Assembly (NCBI RefSeq): GCF_019399895.1
Contig: NC_091883.1
Location: 3,452,377-3,516,376, forward strand
Direction: 5' to 3'
DNA length: 64,000 nucleotides
Source: Cardiocondyla obscurior
Lineage: Eukaryota > Arthropoda > Insecta > Hymenoptera > Formicidae
Below the pieces are notes generated by a model, which saw only the letters and a list, made by a program, of their open reading frames with translations, did not search any database and was not told where the DNA came from. The position numbers were made by a program, and so were the translations under genes. Below are positions 1 through 14,490 of this stretch, in pieces. Every line of letters starts with the position of its first letter. Position 1 is the stretch's first letter.

Positions 1-1493
1 ACTCTCCCAAGACAGCCTCCGCTAATTTAATTTTAATTTTCACAGCTCTCGACCGTTCTTTTCCTCGTCTTGGAGTTGAACGACACGCAAACAGCAGGGA
101 AAGATAATAGAAAAGTTACGGGACGCTAAATAAAACGGGGAGATTTATATTGTACGACGGAGGAGTTTTTTTTTTCCTCTCTTTTATTGTTCTTGTTATT
201 ATTAATTTATCATCAAAGAAATTCTAACTTTGTCGACGTCTATTCGCGCGGATCGTTATCACGGGTATTCGAAAGATAATCCATTCGAGCAGTCGAAGCT
301 GGTAGACGATTTCCGACGATGAGATTTTTGCAAACGTAGGGCTTTCTCCCCAGTAGGCTTTTGCGCGAAAGGTCGCGGCAAATTTCATCTGCAGATCAAA
401 AGCCGCGATCCAATGAACGATTTAATTTCACGACACCGAGGAGATCCCATTTTTCTTTTTTATTTATTTTATAACCTGTCAAAAATCACTTTTCACCATC
501 GACCGAGAGGCTGACGTGAATATTCAAGGTGCGCGGTGACAAACTATAGAAATATTTTACAAAAAAAAGACTTTTTTTATTTTTTACCGAATAGAACCGA
601 AACGGCATTGCACGGTAACGCGATTAATTTGTAGCCTACTATCATGCCCCGGCAAATCTTTTGTTGCGCCCCTAAACTTTGCGTACGAGCCTCGCTATTG
701 ATCGCGAGAAGCGTGAACTGGAAACGCGAAACGTAGAATAAAATCCGATGCAACCGCGTTTCCCACAGCAGTGCATCATATTGAAAAGTCATACCCGCGG
801 TACGCGGAACACGTCGCTGCGACTTGAAAACACATTGTTAAAACAACACATCTAATGAAGACCGGCTCAGTCAGACGGAAGTATATATGTTATGCTCAAA
901 TACGAGCGAAAAAAAAAATATGATTTCGCGACAATGGAACATAAGTGTATTTAATTAATACGTATATGATATCCGCGAGTAATACGTCAAGTGAGTAAAG
1001 AAGCTTTTTCTTTATTCAAAGTTTTAATGAGCCAAGCGATGTAATAGCTCGGTAATTATGAACGTTAATTATTTAAATAACGCGAATGTTACATTTTGAA
1101 AATTATATTGTTTTACATGTAACGGCCAGACATCAAAATGCAAGACATCCTATTCTGTTGGCAGATTGCGAAACATCAATTTTATGGATCGTTTCGTTAC
1201 GTTCACGTGAAGTACTCGAAGCCGCTCGAGTACGTCAGAAACTGCACAAGTGTGCGCGCTGAGTATATAAAAGTTTTAAGTCGAGACAGACAGGTCGGTC
1301 GACGGAATTTCCGGTCTCTAGCGGCTGCTCCCGTACTCGCTCGCTTCCTTTTCTTCCCATCGCTCTTTTATCCCGCCCTTTCGTTTTCTCGCAAAAGAAC
1401 AAAATTTTCTTCCCGCGTATGTATTTTAATACATATGTGTTCCATATACGCGTATATACGGCTGCATTGCTGCAGCGCAACACGATTATCTAC

Positions 1494-1526
1494 AGAGAGA
1501 GAAAGAGAGAGAGAGAGAGGAGAGAG
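1494..1526. repeat. GA microsatellite
   Basis: A short, slightly interrupted GA-dinucleotide tract. The flanks show no gene. No function is implied. Confidence 0.85.
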
Positions 1527-4391
1527 TCAGTCTCGGAATTCAATATGATAAGAGATAACGAAAAAAGAAAGAAACAAAAAAGAAAAAAAAAAAGAAATCG
1601 CCTGACGTTATTAATGTTGTCGAATAATTTTCTCGTCTCATCCCTCTGAAGGGTTTATCCGCGACAAGTCCATTCTGAAAATAATCTGCGACGCGTGAAA
1701 TGACTGCGAGGCTTAATTCGCAATTTAAGTGTTTCGCGTATAGAAGTGGAAATTCGTGAATCACGCGGTGAAAGTATCATAGTGCATTTTTTTTTTTTTT
1801 TTTTGTACTTTCTTCGGCACCTACTTCTCCTCGGCGAGGCGAGTAGCTTCGAATCAAAAACATCCCGCATGTGGTGCGCGCACCGGCGTGTGTAGTATGC
1901 GGAAAAAGCACCGGGTAGATAGACTCATACGAGAGCTGGGAGCTCTCACAATGGCATCCCGGGCACAATGGATACAGATCGCGAGAAATCACGTTTCTCG
2001 TCGCCGGTTCCTTCGCGGCGAGTGTTCAGCGGATATGTACGGAGTACCAAAGCCCTGCCGTGCAACTTTGCGCCGCGCCTGTAACTTCCTTTTAAAGAAA
2101 CTTCGTCGGAAGATGTTTGTCCTTTGTACATCTTTGTTTTCTCGATTTTTTTTCGAATTACAGAAAAAAATAGAAGAATACGCTTAAACGGCAATTAAGC
2201 TCGAAATTAAAATTTCCCTGTTATAATATTTACGTGAAATTGGCTGAAGAGTCAGGCCCATGTAGCACTTGCAATTTCTTTTTTTCTTTTTTAAGCTTAG
2301 TATCTTGGAAAATATATATTTTTTTACGTGAAATGCATTTTTAACATTTAAGCTGATTAAATTTCTCGCGAGCCTTAATAAAAAGTGAATAAAGTAATAG
2401 TTAATATCCGAAAGGAAGTTTTATAGGGGGTATAAGAAAAACTTGCTTAAATGCAAATTACTGTGCTGTTCACATAAAGCTCAAAGTTTATTTAAAGAGA
2501 TAATGTTACCCCGGCGAAAAGTTGTTGCGGCACTTTATTGCGCGGCCTGCGTACCACGCTTGCGTAAACGTGCGTATACGTGTATGAATGGTATGTATCA
2601 GCGGTACCGGATCGATCGAAACATCGGCGGAGTTAATTGCTGGCTCGTTAATTACTCGTCTGGATTTAGCCAGGAAGTACGACGGTGGATATAGTACGGG
2701 CGCATCAATTCTGCGTCGGAAGATCTAAATTCATTAAGCTCGATTAAAAACGGCGAGAATAAACGGCCATTCCGGCCAAATTACGTAAGGGGGTAATTAA
2801 CGCATCGCAGTGTCGGCGTGGGCGCATTTAGGGACTAATCACCGGATTCTATTGTCCGCGCAGATATTAAAGTCTTTAGATACACGTAAGCTAAAAAGCG
2901 CAGGATGTAACGTAGGTCTAAATTAGTTGTGCTTGGAGTTTTAAAGGCAATACAATTGCAGGATGTTTAATTACAAATAAATTAAAATGGGATGGGACAA
3001 ATCTTACGATAGTCTTTGAATTTATCCCCCCCTCCCCGTGGGATCTCGAGAAAAGATAAAAATCTTTCCACAAGCGGCAACGCTGAATCCTCAAAATTCG
3101 GGGAGTTAAATTAATTTAGAGGAACGGCATTTCTCTTCCTAGACACTGTCTCCACTTAACTGAACGCTCTTGGTTAATTTAATTGAAGCTAGTATTAGGT
3201 AATGCCACGAAGGGATACAAGAATTAGCCACTCTCTGATAGTAACAGATCATATTAAGGGGAACCACTGAGTTACTCGACATTTCCTTAAGTCGCATCTG
3301 ACATTCAGCTACCTGGCCTGTTACCGAACGTAATGTAATACGGGAGATCATAGGGTTTGCAATTACCGCGACGTATTGCGCGTACGTATTTTAGAATACG
3401 ATATTTTTCTTCAATTTTGCATATCTAATTACTGCGTTCGCTGAGCATTTTAATTATTCTTCTATTTGTTAATTTTATTTTTTATTTATTTTTTTTTTCT
3501 ATTCCCGTTCTCTTGTACAAACGTTCATACTCTATCGGAGAGTAATCTTCGATTCTTGAGCGGGATCATCCGCCTTGCAAATAAAACCTCGCGAAGCTCG
3601 CGTAGAAGGTAAGGACGGATACTTCCTGTAAGTCGAAGGCAGAGCGCTCGAAAAGTCCGATTCCCGTGCGCGGATACGCGAGGAGTAAAATCAAAGCCGG
3701 CGCAATAAAAAATCAAAGCCATGCAGACGGCGACGCGCGGGGAGGTGGGTCAAGGACTCTTTCGCTGCTTTGACGTTCTGGCATATTCCGCTCTGACGTG
3801 CACCACTGCGCTCTTCCGGTATCCTGTGAAAGCACCACAACGAGCGAAACTCCTGAAATATTCACGATGAAGAAAAAGCTCAGGCTCTGAAGTTGCCGAG
3901 CTTCGTACATTGCGGCTTCCTGTGGTTTTGCAATGCCACACCGTGCTCGAAGAATGAAAAGATTCATTCGGTGTTGGCCTCGCTTATCTTAATAGAAGAA
4001 AAATCAAAATGCTCTTAGGATTTCCTTATTTTTAATTCAGTCTCGTTTCTGCAGACTCGGTCTCGCTTCCGGGGTTTTTTTTTCTGTTTTTGTATCTTAC
4101 GCTGTACGGGACATTACTCTTTCAACGAGAAAAGAAAAGACACCGTAATCGAGAGGACGTAATTTACGTTCGGTGATAGTGTTCGTTTGACGATTTAACC
4201 ATATTATTAATTTTGTCTCGTGAAATCGGTATAATCTTTCAGCGGAGCTACGGAGCTCACTTTTGCTAAAAAGGCTTTGGAAAAAATTTATGAATTCTTG
4301 AGCGCAGTTTTGCTGCTGCAACGACAATTTCTCGCAGACGTTATACAACCTCCAACCTTCTTACGTGCTTTCTAACATTATTGAAGAAACG

Positions 4392-4409
4392 ATATATATA
4401 TATATATAT
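4392..4409. repeat. AT microsatellite followed by poly-T
   Basis: About nine AT units run directly into a T homopolymer of about twelve bases. Confidence 0.85.
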
Positions 4410-5149
4410 TTTTTTTTTTTAAATTACATCGCGAAATAAAAAGCACGTGCCTCATTTTGTTGCAGCGGTATTTTCAATTGTTGCAATCACATTTCCTTTG
4501 CGGTCGCGAATAAATAAATCAAACATATAAGTAACTCCATTAAAACGTGATACATGCATATCGAAATTGTTCTCCGAAATTAATCAATTAATTGCATTTT
4601 ATTTATTAAAAAATTATATTTTTATTTTGTTTGTATTACGTTATCTTTCGCTTCGCGTTATTCTATTCTTGCTCTCTATTTCATTCAAAACGACAAAAGG
4701 ATCTAAGTTATACATTGCATCTCCAGTTCTCTGTCTACGTATCCGTCGTCCTGTAGCGCAGACAAACAGTTAAACAAATGCCGAGACAACTTGTCCGATT
4801 AGGGCAAGCAATTCGTTACAAAGGCTTTCAAGATATTACCTTCAGTAAATGTTGTTTTCGCATTGTCGAAATGCAAAATCTGCACGTCAAGATATTTTTC
4901 TACGTGTCGTGTGAAAAGAAATTGTATAAAAGTTCGGCTCACAAGATTAATATCGAGAGAATTAAATACATCTTCGTGCAAACATAAGAATAATCTAACC
5001 AAATATTATTTGCTATTTAATAATCGATAGAGAAATTTTTTCGGATGCGTGAAAATAACAGTGGCAATTAAATGCATGTAAAAATACGAATTATTATCAA
5101 CGTTAGCCCAACGTAAATGAAATAAGAGTAAAAAAAAAAAAAAGACAGC

Positions 5150-5214
5150 AGAGACGAAGACGAAAACGACGACGACGACAATGACAATGACAACGACGAT
5201 GGCGACAACGACGG
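5150..5214. repeat. GAC/AAC-type trinucleotide-rich tract
   Basis: Imperfect runs of GAC, GAA, AAC and AAT triplets follow a poly-A tract. If translated it would give acidic or polar runs, but there is no gene context around it, so I treat it as a degenerate microsatellite. Confidence 0.75.
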
Positions 5215-8200
5215 GAAATAGGTTGGACTTGTTTTTGTTCCTTCACGCCAGCTTTATTTCCTGGACGTTTCCTTCTGTCGTCCAGTCACGTTTCTCGGAG
5301 ACACTTGTCTCGACAAAACGCACAGCCGTGACGGCAGAATGACGAGGCGATCCTGGCAACGTGTAACGAGATCGATCCAATTCTATACCCCCGTTTAAAC
5401 GGGAAATAAAAGAATCCCCGAGCAAAAACTCCTTGCACGAGCAGGGGGAGTAGCGGTATAAGTGAAATAAGCATTCCGCGAGAAATGTAAAAATGACGAC
5501 GGTATCCCGACCGCGAGATCGAAACACGGTCGCGCGAATCTATTTTCTGAGAGAAAAGATTTTTCGTATCCTCCAGAGTCGCTCGATCTCAAAAGTAGAA
5601 TATTATTTAAAACTGTGGCGTGCACACCTAAATTTTATTTTCTACTTATATTAAATTTAAAACGCAAAGATTAATTCGGAACGTTATCTCCTCGTTAATA
5701 AATTTACATAACGCAGTGCTTCGCTGTTTGAATTCAAGATGCGGCTTACTTGAAGCACGAATAGAAACAATAATCGTCGTATCACTCTGAGATATAATCG
5801 TTTATTATTACATGACGCCGCGACTCTATGTACGTGCGATATTGAATTTTATACAACCCCTTCGGCTTCTACGTGGCTGAAAAATAATGCCCGTGCTCAT
5901 ATCGAGCCGAGGAGGCTGCAAATTCGAGGTCGATGGCGAGCGAGAAGGTAGGAGGTGATTCCGTCGCGGGCGTTGCCGCTGCGTTTATTTGCTCAACAGA
6001 ATGATGAGAAAAGTGGTTATTAAGAAGGCAGGAGGATTTCTCGTGGCAGCGGAAGGGCTGCCGACGTTACTTACCCACCGAGGGTTGAAAAAGCGGAGAG
6101 AGGTTATCAGAACTGGGTGGATGTCAGAGAAAAGCCGCGTGCCGCTATCGGAAATTAGGGTCTGCTGGGATGGAGAGAGGTTAATAGACACGTCAAACTC
6201 TCTGATAAATCGCGGCGGCAAAGGACTTTGTAGCATTCGCAAATTCGACTTTGTGACTTCGCGCAAACATTGTTTCACACAGATAACGAATGGCCATTAA
6301 TTTTTGTTGATACTATTTATCCGACGTTATATCCGATTATTATTAATTGCACGATATATAATTAATAAATCGTATTTGTTTTCCAATCCGCGCTTGTTTT
6401 CCCGTTGCGTTTATTATTTATTTCGGACGCGGACTATCTGCTAATAAATGTTGCAGTTGCTGCAATTACGTTTGCGATTTATAAAAATGTAATACTTGTT
6501 TTAATGTTTCTTTTAAAAATATTTATATCAATTATCGAGGCTGCAATTATTAATGTAGCCGTTTACCCTCGTCCGCCGTTCACTTAAACTTACTTTTACA
6601 TTTGTAATGTCCGCCCATCGATTTTAGCATTATTTTGCGATCAAGATCGGAAGACAGACGACGAACTAAGTCACTGCATGATAAATTACACCCTCCCTAA
6701 CCCGAGCTGCGAATGGCTATTCCGCGTAAAATCGGGCACTTCCGAGACTCCAACCTCCCTCGTGAAAGCTCTCCGTTTGGGTAGTTCTAAGCGAAGTGGT
6801 TGGTCGTGTCGCCGTGTTAACGATTAATAAGACGTTTCGCAAAGCGCAACTCTCAAATGCTACAGTGAGGTATTCCACTTGTAACGTTCTACCAGATCGT
6901 TCAAGTACTTTCGCACATTCAGTCGCTTTACAAGTTTTAAGGTGTATGTATACAGCTACGTCCTATCTCGAAATGTTATATCGCATCTAATTTATTATTG
7001 CCGCTTTGCCGCAGTTCTTTCTTTCTTTTTTTTTCTCTTTTTTTTTTTAGCAAGGCTTCAAAGGACAAAAGTTTCACGATCGCCAACGATTTCTTCTCTA
7101 GCTCTCTCCTATCGCGCATTCCGGGCATTCATTTCTGAGGGATTAATTCATCGAGTCTCAAGAGTGCGGCTGGCGTGTAGCAGGCGGCAGGCGCAATATA
7201 CCATTATAGAAAAATATGCGGGTGAATTTGCATAGCGGATCTTTATTGCCGGGGAACGCCGGGCTTTATTATCGCTATAGGAGCTCGAGGTGCCGTGGCC
7301 GCGTCGCACTCTTCTGCCCATTACTCAGACTGTCATAACACAACCGGGGAACAAGTTGAAATATGCGGTCGGTCGCGCCTCGTCCACGTTTCCACGAGAT
7401 ACACGCGACGCCGCAAACGAGGGGATCACCCCTAACAGACCAATTTATTATCTATACTCCCAGGAATCTTTCCCGGTCAGCCGCTACTTTCTTCTGCACT
7501 CGATGAACCCCGGCGAGAATCGTCGTTATCATTCCGATGCGTAATTTCGATTTGTTAATCGGCGCAGTTGTGCGCAATTATTTTCCCCGCACATCACGGC
7601 GTCGTGAAATTTCGTGTATTTTATTTCTCGAAGGGCGTTGCTAGGAATAATTAGCTCGCTCGTTGTGCCTTCGTGCGTTTGATTTCGTCGCCGTGCACGC
7701 GTAATTTTTGCAGGTCATTATTTTTCATAATTTTTGCTTCACGTTTTATGTTTGTTTTTTTTACGTTTTTTATTACATTTTTTTTTTTTTTTGTTTAAAA
7801 AGTAATTTTACCAAGAAATATTTATCGACCCTTGAAGCTCGCGGGGAAAAAAGTAATTTTAAACGTGATAAAATAAAACCACCTTGCTGCATAATTATTT
7901 TCTTTATCAGTACGCTTTGTGGATTACTATTTTTATTAGCCTGCGCGCTCATGCAATTATTACCCAGCAAATTATGATAAAACGAATATTATAATGCGCA
8001 GATACGGGTATAAGAACGTTGTGGATTTTATTTTAATAAATTAAAAGCAGCAGCATCTATGGTGCAAGATTGATACGTTCAAAATATGTGCTCGACTCGG
8101 GCAATATGTGCGATATTCCGTGCGAATACGCACGTAATACCCACTTTAACGTAGGTGCATCAAACGACAAGGGCCTGGGGATCATCCAACGGGGGATGAT

Positions 8201-8398
8201 GCTTTCAGCCCGATTGACCCGGCATTTCAGACGTTCGAGCTATTGAACTGAAATTAATATCACAGTCTCCCCAGCTAGTTTCGCGAAGAAAAAACTGGCC
8301 TTTAGTGACGCAATTTCAAAGAAAAATATATTTTACCAAGAAATCGGTCGCGTCTCTTCCTATTTTTACACCGGGGTACTTTTTTATTACCACTTTCT

Positions 8399-8439
8399 CC
8401 CTTTTCTCTCTATCTATCTCTCTCTCTCTTTCTCTTTTA
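8399..8439. repeat. CT-rich microsatellite
   Basis: Imperfect CT/CTAT repeat that ends in a pyrimidine run and TTTTAG. It looks like a splice-acceptor polypyrimidine tract, but the sequence after it has no supported open frame. Confidence 0.75.
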
Positions 8440-11400
8440 GATCGAGTTCTCTCGATGTAGGTCAATGCACCGTCGACGTGTAACGGACCGGATGGAATCT
8501 TCAGCGTACGATCACGAAGTAACGGAAATTAATTACCAACGTTTACTTGAATACAGTAATTTGAACATTTATTCGTGCGAATAATATACTTAAGTGCTAA
8601 TATTTGGAGTATCGATTGCGAAAAGTGGTAATTAGTCTTGCAAAATTGTTCGTAATGCGAGCCGGAGTTTATCGGTTAATTTGTACGATCTCACTTCGCG
8701 TATATACGAGGTTTTTATGCTATAGCTTCCAGTGGAATACTTTTGGGATTTGCGGATTTAATTAATGGGATACGCATAATTTTTCGCGCGTGCGCTCGCG
8801 AAAAAGAACCCACGGGTGGAACGTTTTACTAGCAAGACTTTACGACTCGTGATCATTTAACGTTTTTGCCGGGACGAAAACTGTAAGGCAGTACAGCGAG
8901 GAGACGAATAAATGGCTTGTTTATGTGCTAGATTGCTAGAACGAAGAAAATGTATAGAAACGACAAGAGAAAATAGATTTATCGCGTTCGAGGAAACTCT
9001 AGATGTTAGACAAGTTTTGCTATTGTTTTGTTGCCTCTCGTGAAACTGATCCGCGCGGTTTACAGTATAATTTTCTATGTATTTTCTTTTTTCTTTCTTT
9101 TTTCTTTTTCTATTTGGTCTCCGATCATCTCGCCGTTGCAGCACACATCTTATTTTATTTGTTATTCAACTAGTAATGTCTCGTCGATGGAGCACTTGCG
9201 CAAAAAAAAAGATGCTGTGCGTACTTCGCCGGCGATGCTCCAGATACAGCTGGGAATTTTTCGCGCAACGTCGTCGCGAGATTTTTACGACCCGGGGATT
9301 GCGCTTAACGTTCCAATTCAGCCGTGTTAAGAGGAAGCTAAAAATGTACGAACAAATGGTACAGTTTTCGCGTGCTGCAACGTGCCGAAGTGCCGGAAAG
9401 GCCGAAAGCGGGTTAGTCGAAGAAATGGCGCGCGGATAATATACGAGTCCGGTGTCACCGTGTTTACGAGCGAGGCAAGAGACGGAGTAACGCCGTTAAA
9501 TGAATTTGTAATTCATAAGACTTTCCGGGAGGCGGGTCGATGCCGTTTCCTCATACTCGCCCGAGACGGTAAATTGCGCGGGCCCGTTTGCGAGATCGCG
9601 GGGGAGGATAACATCTTCTCATTTTACTCGGCGCACATACGCGCGCACGAGCCTCGTAGCTTTGTTGCGAAAAATTACATTATGATAATGTCGCGAAAAT
9701 CCTTCCCTCGCCGCCCGAGCGAAAATCGTATGATTTGCATAGCGGCCACTATGTTTCAGCCCGGGACATGTCGTAGAAGGTAATGCGCCACCGTTTTGCA
9801 CTATCACAGGCGAGATCGCAGATTGCGCGTATTCGATAAAACGCGGCGTCACTCTCTCTTTTTCCCCTCTTGTTTCGCAGGGTGGAAATTATGCAAGGCC
9901 CCCCCCCTCGTAATTACGTCGAACACGTTGTGCTCGCAGTGTTCCTTCTTGCCGTCGTTCCCCGTCGTTCAAAGTTGCGTTCGCGCGCGATGGAAAATCC
10001 GCCGTTGAATCGCCGTCCCGGCGCGACGCGCGAAACTTCTCTGGAAACTTCGTGTTTTTGCGCGATACGATCTATAATATTAATAAAAAACCTCGCGTAG
10101 CACATTAGTTTCCTTCCAACTGTCGCGTGGGCGTCTGAAGAGGCATTTTTAAATGTGTTTTGACGTCGCGCGGAGCGGTAAAGCGTAACGCTACGCGTTG
10201 GCAGACAGGAAGGGACGACGATCGGACCTTTATCTCGCGAAATAGCGCTCGCGCATTCAGCGGAACTTTAATTAAGTCACAAAGAGTTCCGCGGAGTTGC
10301 CGGGCGTAAACGGTTAAGTTTTATTACGTCTGACGAAAACTCGAATTACTTATAACGTCTTTAATGCATCGATGGATGGACAATGGGGAGACTCGGGCGA
10401 GGATTCAGGCCCACCTCCTGCCAGATAAAGTGCATTAAAGAACCGATCGCACTTCGAATACCGTGACGCGTCGACTTTCTACGGTGATGAATACACATGG
10501 AACGGAACTTCGGAGCGTTAAAGAGCTTTAAAGCTCGCGCAGCTGGATCGAACTTTATTCTGAGAGAATGAGCGCTAAATTATTTAAACCGACTTCAGAC
10601 GAAAGCTCAGGGCGTCACGTTTAACGAGAGAGCGAAGGGGATTGCAGTTCCCGCTGAAACCTTCGGTCGCCGCAAAACCTTAAGTAGATCGGCGAGAGAT
10701 ATCACGATTTTAGACGACGCAATCGATTAAATTATTTAGATGATAGCTTCTTCAATCGCCGAGATTATCGGATGTGCCTTGAGAATAATTTTTTCAACGA
10801 AATAAATTTTCTCCCTCCCGTTCTCTTTCGAAATAAAAATCTTTTTAAGATGATTCAGCAAACGAATACGTGGCTAAACACGTCTCCCTTCAATGCGTGG
10901 GAACGTAATGCGTTTAGCATTTGTTCCCCTATTGATCATTGAAATCGGTAAAGAATCTCGATCACAATGAAATAGTACGAAAGTGTGAAACGGAGAAAAA
11001 TAGAAAGATACGAGAAAAGAAACTCTATTCGAGTCTGAGTGTCTGAAAATGCTGACGACACTGGCTCTCTTACCTTTTCGAGAGGTGCCTTTTGCACGTA
11101 ACGAGAAGAGCATTCTCGAAAAGGGATCGAAACGAAGGAATTCCGGAACACGAAAGGCGCTCTTTTCGTTTCGAAACTCTTCGTGATTTTCGTCCGTTCT
11201 TCACATAATTGCACAATCACGAAGTGCAAATTATTCGCGATTATATATTTTACGGCCGCCCTTATCTAACCATCGCAATTTACTACGCATAATTATTTGC
11301 AACGATAGATTAATGAAAAAAAAAAAAGAAAAAAAATTTATGACATTTGATAATTAAGCATATTTAATACGGCGTGCAGAAAATGTCTAATTATTTAAGA

Positions 11401-14343
11401 GGCAAAAGTAGCGTCTGCTAATTAAGATTTAAAGTGACAACGGAGAATTTCTACTTTTTCCGCGTCACTTTTTTTTTTATAGTAGCCGTTGCGCCCCGGC
11501 GATAACAGTATCTCTGACGCAAATCTTTTCGCCTCGACACCAACGGCAACATTACGCCCGCGATATAGTCTTATCATTCTCCCAACGATGTTTCTCCAAG
11601 CGCGAATTTCCGTCCAAGTAGCCAATCAACCGTTCCATTGTGCGCTTTATGACGCCTGCCGATCGCGGTACGTATTGCCGCGGCCACGATGCGGTTTCGT
11701 TTCATCCCGCTGTTCCGCAACCGAGTTTCATCGGAGATGCCGTGACTCGCGGTGAGATAAGAAATCCTATTTTTTTATTTTTATTTTTAAATCGACACGC
11801 GAGGCGCGCACGTTGTCGCAGCGAAAAATAAAACCGCGGCGGATCGCGTTCGCGCCATTCGACGAATGAATACGACTGATGCGATTACGTTGCCGGTGCA
11901 TCCCTTACTCGAAACGCACGAAGGAACCACAATGGCGGGGGAGGAGGAGGAGGTGTAAAATCGAGAAAATCCTTGCCCGCGGTTTGACCTATGACCCGTG
12001 ATCTTCGGCCCCGGGCGAAATAATTCACCGTCTCGCGCCGCGCTGTCCTCGGAACAAATACGCGCCATCGTTTTTCGCCCCGCTTCTTCTCGCCCAATGG
12101 CGCATGAAACTTTCACGGATCGTAGTATATCAAGTCCGGATGAGTCCTAATGTTCGGGACGATCGTCGAAGATCGCGGTGCTCGAGGAATATACGCGAAC
12201 ACGGGGGTGTATCGGGTTCTCGGGGAAATGGCACCGTCGTTTTATTCCGCGGGGCAGACCGCACGGCGCTACACGTGGAATTACAAATGACGTTTATACG
12301 TAATGCTTCGTATTTTTAACTCGCACTTTACTTACTTCTTTGCCGTTAGCCCGCGAAAATATCACGTTTAATGCAGGATATGTCGCGAACGTATCTGGGA
12401 AATGCGCCGGGCGCATTTGTATACGCCAAATGTCTGCAACTTTACACTCTATTCTTGACATAATACAGAAGACAAATGAGAAATGAAATGTACGTGAGAT
12501 GTCGTAAGTGCAAAACCTAGTAACTGATGGTAAAACATACATTCGTTTATTATAGTAATGAAAAGATACACCCGTCACGTTAAAAAATTAAAATTAATTT
12601 TATTTTTAATAGTTGCGCCGCACATTTCCTTTCTTCTTTTTTTTCTTTTTCTTTTTTCCCTAGTTTTTAAAAGCATATATATTTTATTTAGACCTAGCCG
12701 CTTCGAAATACCTTACGATAAATTTTTTTTTTTTTTTAATTTAATTCTTTATATAATTTTCTTATAATAATACTTATTGAATTCAGTGAAACTTACTTTG
12801 CGCACGCTTATGCAGAAGTTAACAACCCATTTTTCTCTTATTTTCTTTTAAAGACTCATTTCTCTTGAGCGATACGTTTTCTATTTTTCACCGTGCACTC
12901 CAATTCCGTTCCTTAGCCGGTACTCATGGCATCAAGAAACAAATCGTTCGTATTATTGAGCAAATTCGTAAGCGCGATACGCCCTGCTTACAAATGCGGT
13001 AATAAAATTTGTCTTCTCTTGTCGCTTTTTCAATCTTCGCCTCGCCTCACCCGCGCTTTCTTTCTACTTTTATTCCTTAGCGTTCTATTTCCCTTCTTGC
13101 CACTTTATTCGGATCTGTCCGCGAGTCTTGTCCCGAGAGTTTACCAATGAGAAGTTAAATTAATTGTTTTCCTTCGCATTAAAAAGCTCGGCTTGCACGA
13201 ATATCGGCTCGCTATATTGATCTACCGCTGGCGTTACTTTTGTTATACGAAAGACGTGAACGCCAGAAAAATATGAGTAATACGCTTTAATAACCAGGCG
13301 GAGTTCATCTCTCGTTATACGCCATCGTTCATTAGCGATTCCCCTCACGAGTTAGAGTTCGGATAGCCGTATTCATTGCATTTACTTTTTCGAAGCCCCT
13401 TCGAGGTAGGAAGATAACCGAGGCTTTTCTCCTTCTATTTTATTTTAACTCGCGATACTAACCGCGATCGAACGGAATCCATTGCACTCATAGCGATTTG
13501 CGGAATTGCTCAAGCGGAGCCTCTCGACCGCGGCTCGATCCTAAGGACGATCCTATTATCCTAAAAGTATAAGTTTATAGGTCACGAGAGAAGCCTCTAT
13601 CATCATCCACTAAATCCTGCAGTTTTCTTACGTGACCGGCATTGGTCATTGATTCTTCGCGCGTATCTGATTTCTACCTTTCCCTCGTCATTGTTTCTCT
13701 TCTCCCTTTATCCCTTTTTATTAAAGAACTCTCGCCCCATTTTTCCGCCGAGTATTTATCCGAATAAACTAACATTGCAAAAATCTGTCTTCACATTTTT
13801 TTTTTTTTCTTTTTTTACTTATGTAGTTTTCCAAGTGCGTTTATAAATTATATTAGTTACGGCTGTCACAGTCAAAAGATCTCTAACGGCAGATGGCGAA
13901 CGTCGGCGCGCCATGTTCGAGCGATAAACTCCGTTGCGAGCGCTATAACCGCGTCGGACTTTCGCGGAAATTTTAATTCAATTAGGAACATTGTGGTCGA
14001 GGGTTAAGGCGAAAGTCGGTATTTAACATGGAATTTAGTTAAGGAGTTTCCTTTAACTCGGTTATAGTTTTCAAGCAGACGCCCGGCGTACTTACTGTTC
14101 GCGACATTTCGCACAAAGATGCCTGAGAGTGCGCACACGAAGTCTGACGAATGGTATTAATCTTTGCCACATAAATTTTGCCAATTTTAAGAAAATCGCG
14201 CCCTTTAAACGTTTCAATAATAATCCACAACTAAATGCTGTTGTTGCAAAAGAGTTGACAGTTTAATTATTGGAAACACCTTGATTAAAACTAATTCTTT
14301 TATTCAAAATTTATTTTATCAAGTTATTAAGTTTTTTTATTTA

Positions 14344-14488
14344 CCCGAGTGGAAATTTATCTTAAAGTTAATCTGATTTTGTTTCATTTCTGGCTCAATG
14401 CTGGACAGTTTTGCTAGACAGCCACGAAATAAACCACGAATTGACACGTTAATTATTAAGTAACGGTGGGAATCAATTTCCACTCGGG
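14344..14488. mobile_element. MITE-like element, copy 1 (complete)
   Basis: A 145-base element whose ends are inverted repeats. The left end reads CCCGAGTGGAAAT and the right end is its exact reverse complement, ATTTCCACTCGGG. Both ends are flanked by TA, which fits the TA target-site duplication of Tc1/mariner-type transposition. The interior has no coding capacity. A core of about 100 bases, containing TTTTGCTAGACAGCCACGAA, recurs near 31.5 kb and 41.6 kb, so this is a dispersed family rather than a chance palindrome. Placing it in the Tc1/mariner group rests only on the TA flanks and is inference. I do not recognise the family by name. Confidence 0.8.
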
Positions 14489-14490
14489 TA

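Larger units (their letters stand above)
1..14343. other. Non-coding stretch, left part of window
   Basis: I see no exon here that I can support. Open frames are short, lack family-like motifs and often overlap on both strands, as expected by chance in CpG-rich DNA. The stretch holds simple repeats (listed separately), poly-T and poly-A tracts (for example near 1,789, 7,780 and 12,725) and short hairpins, such as one at 8,181-8,200 with 7-base arms and one at 8,780-8,805 with 9-base arms. It could be intergenic DNA or part of a very long first intron of the exchange-factor gene that starts near 41 kb. Confidence 0.6.

Noticed and set aside
8181..8200. Hairpin with 7-base arms (ATCATCC/GGATGAT)
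   Set aside because: Too short to call a terminator or structured RNA; similar palindromes occur by chance.
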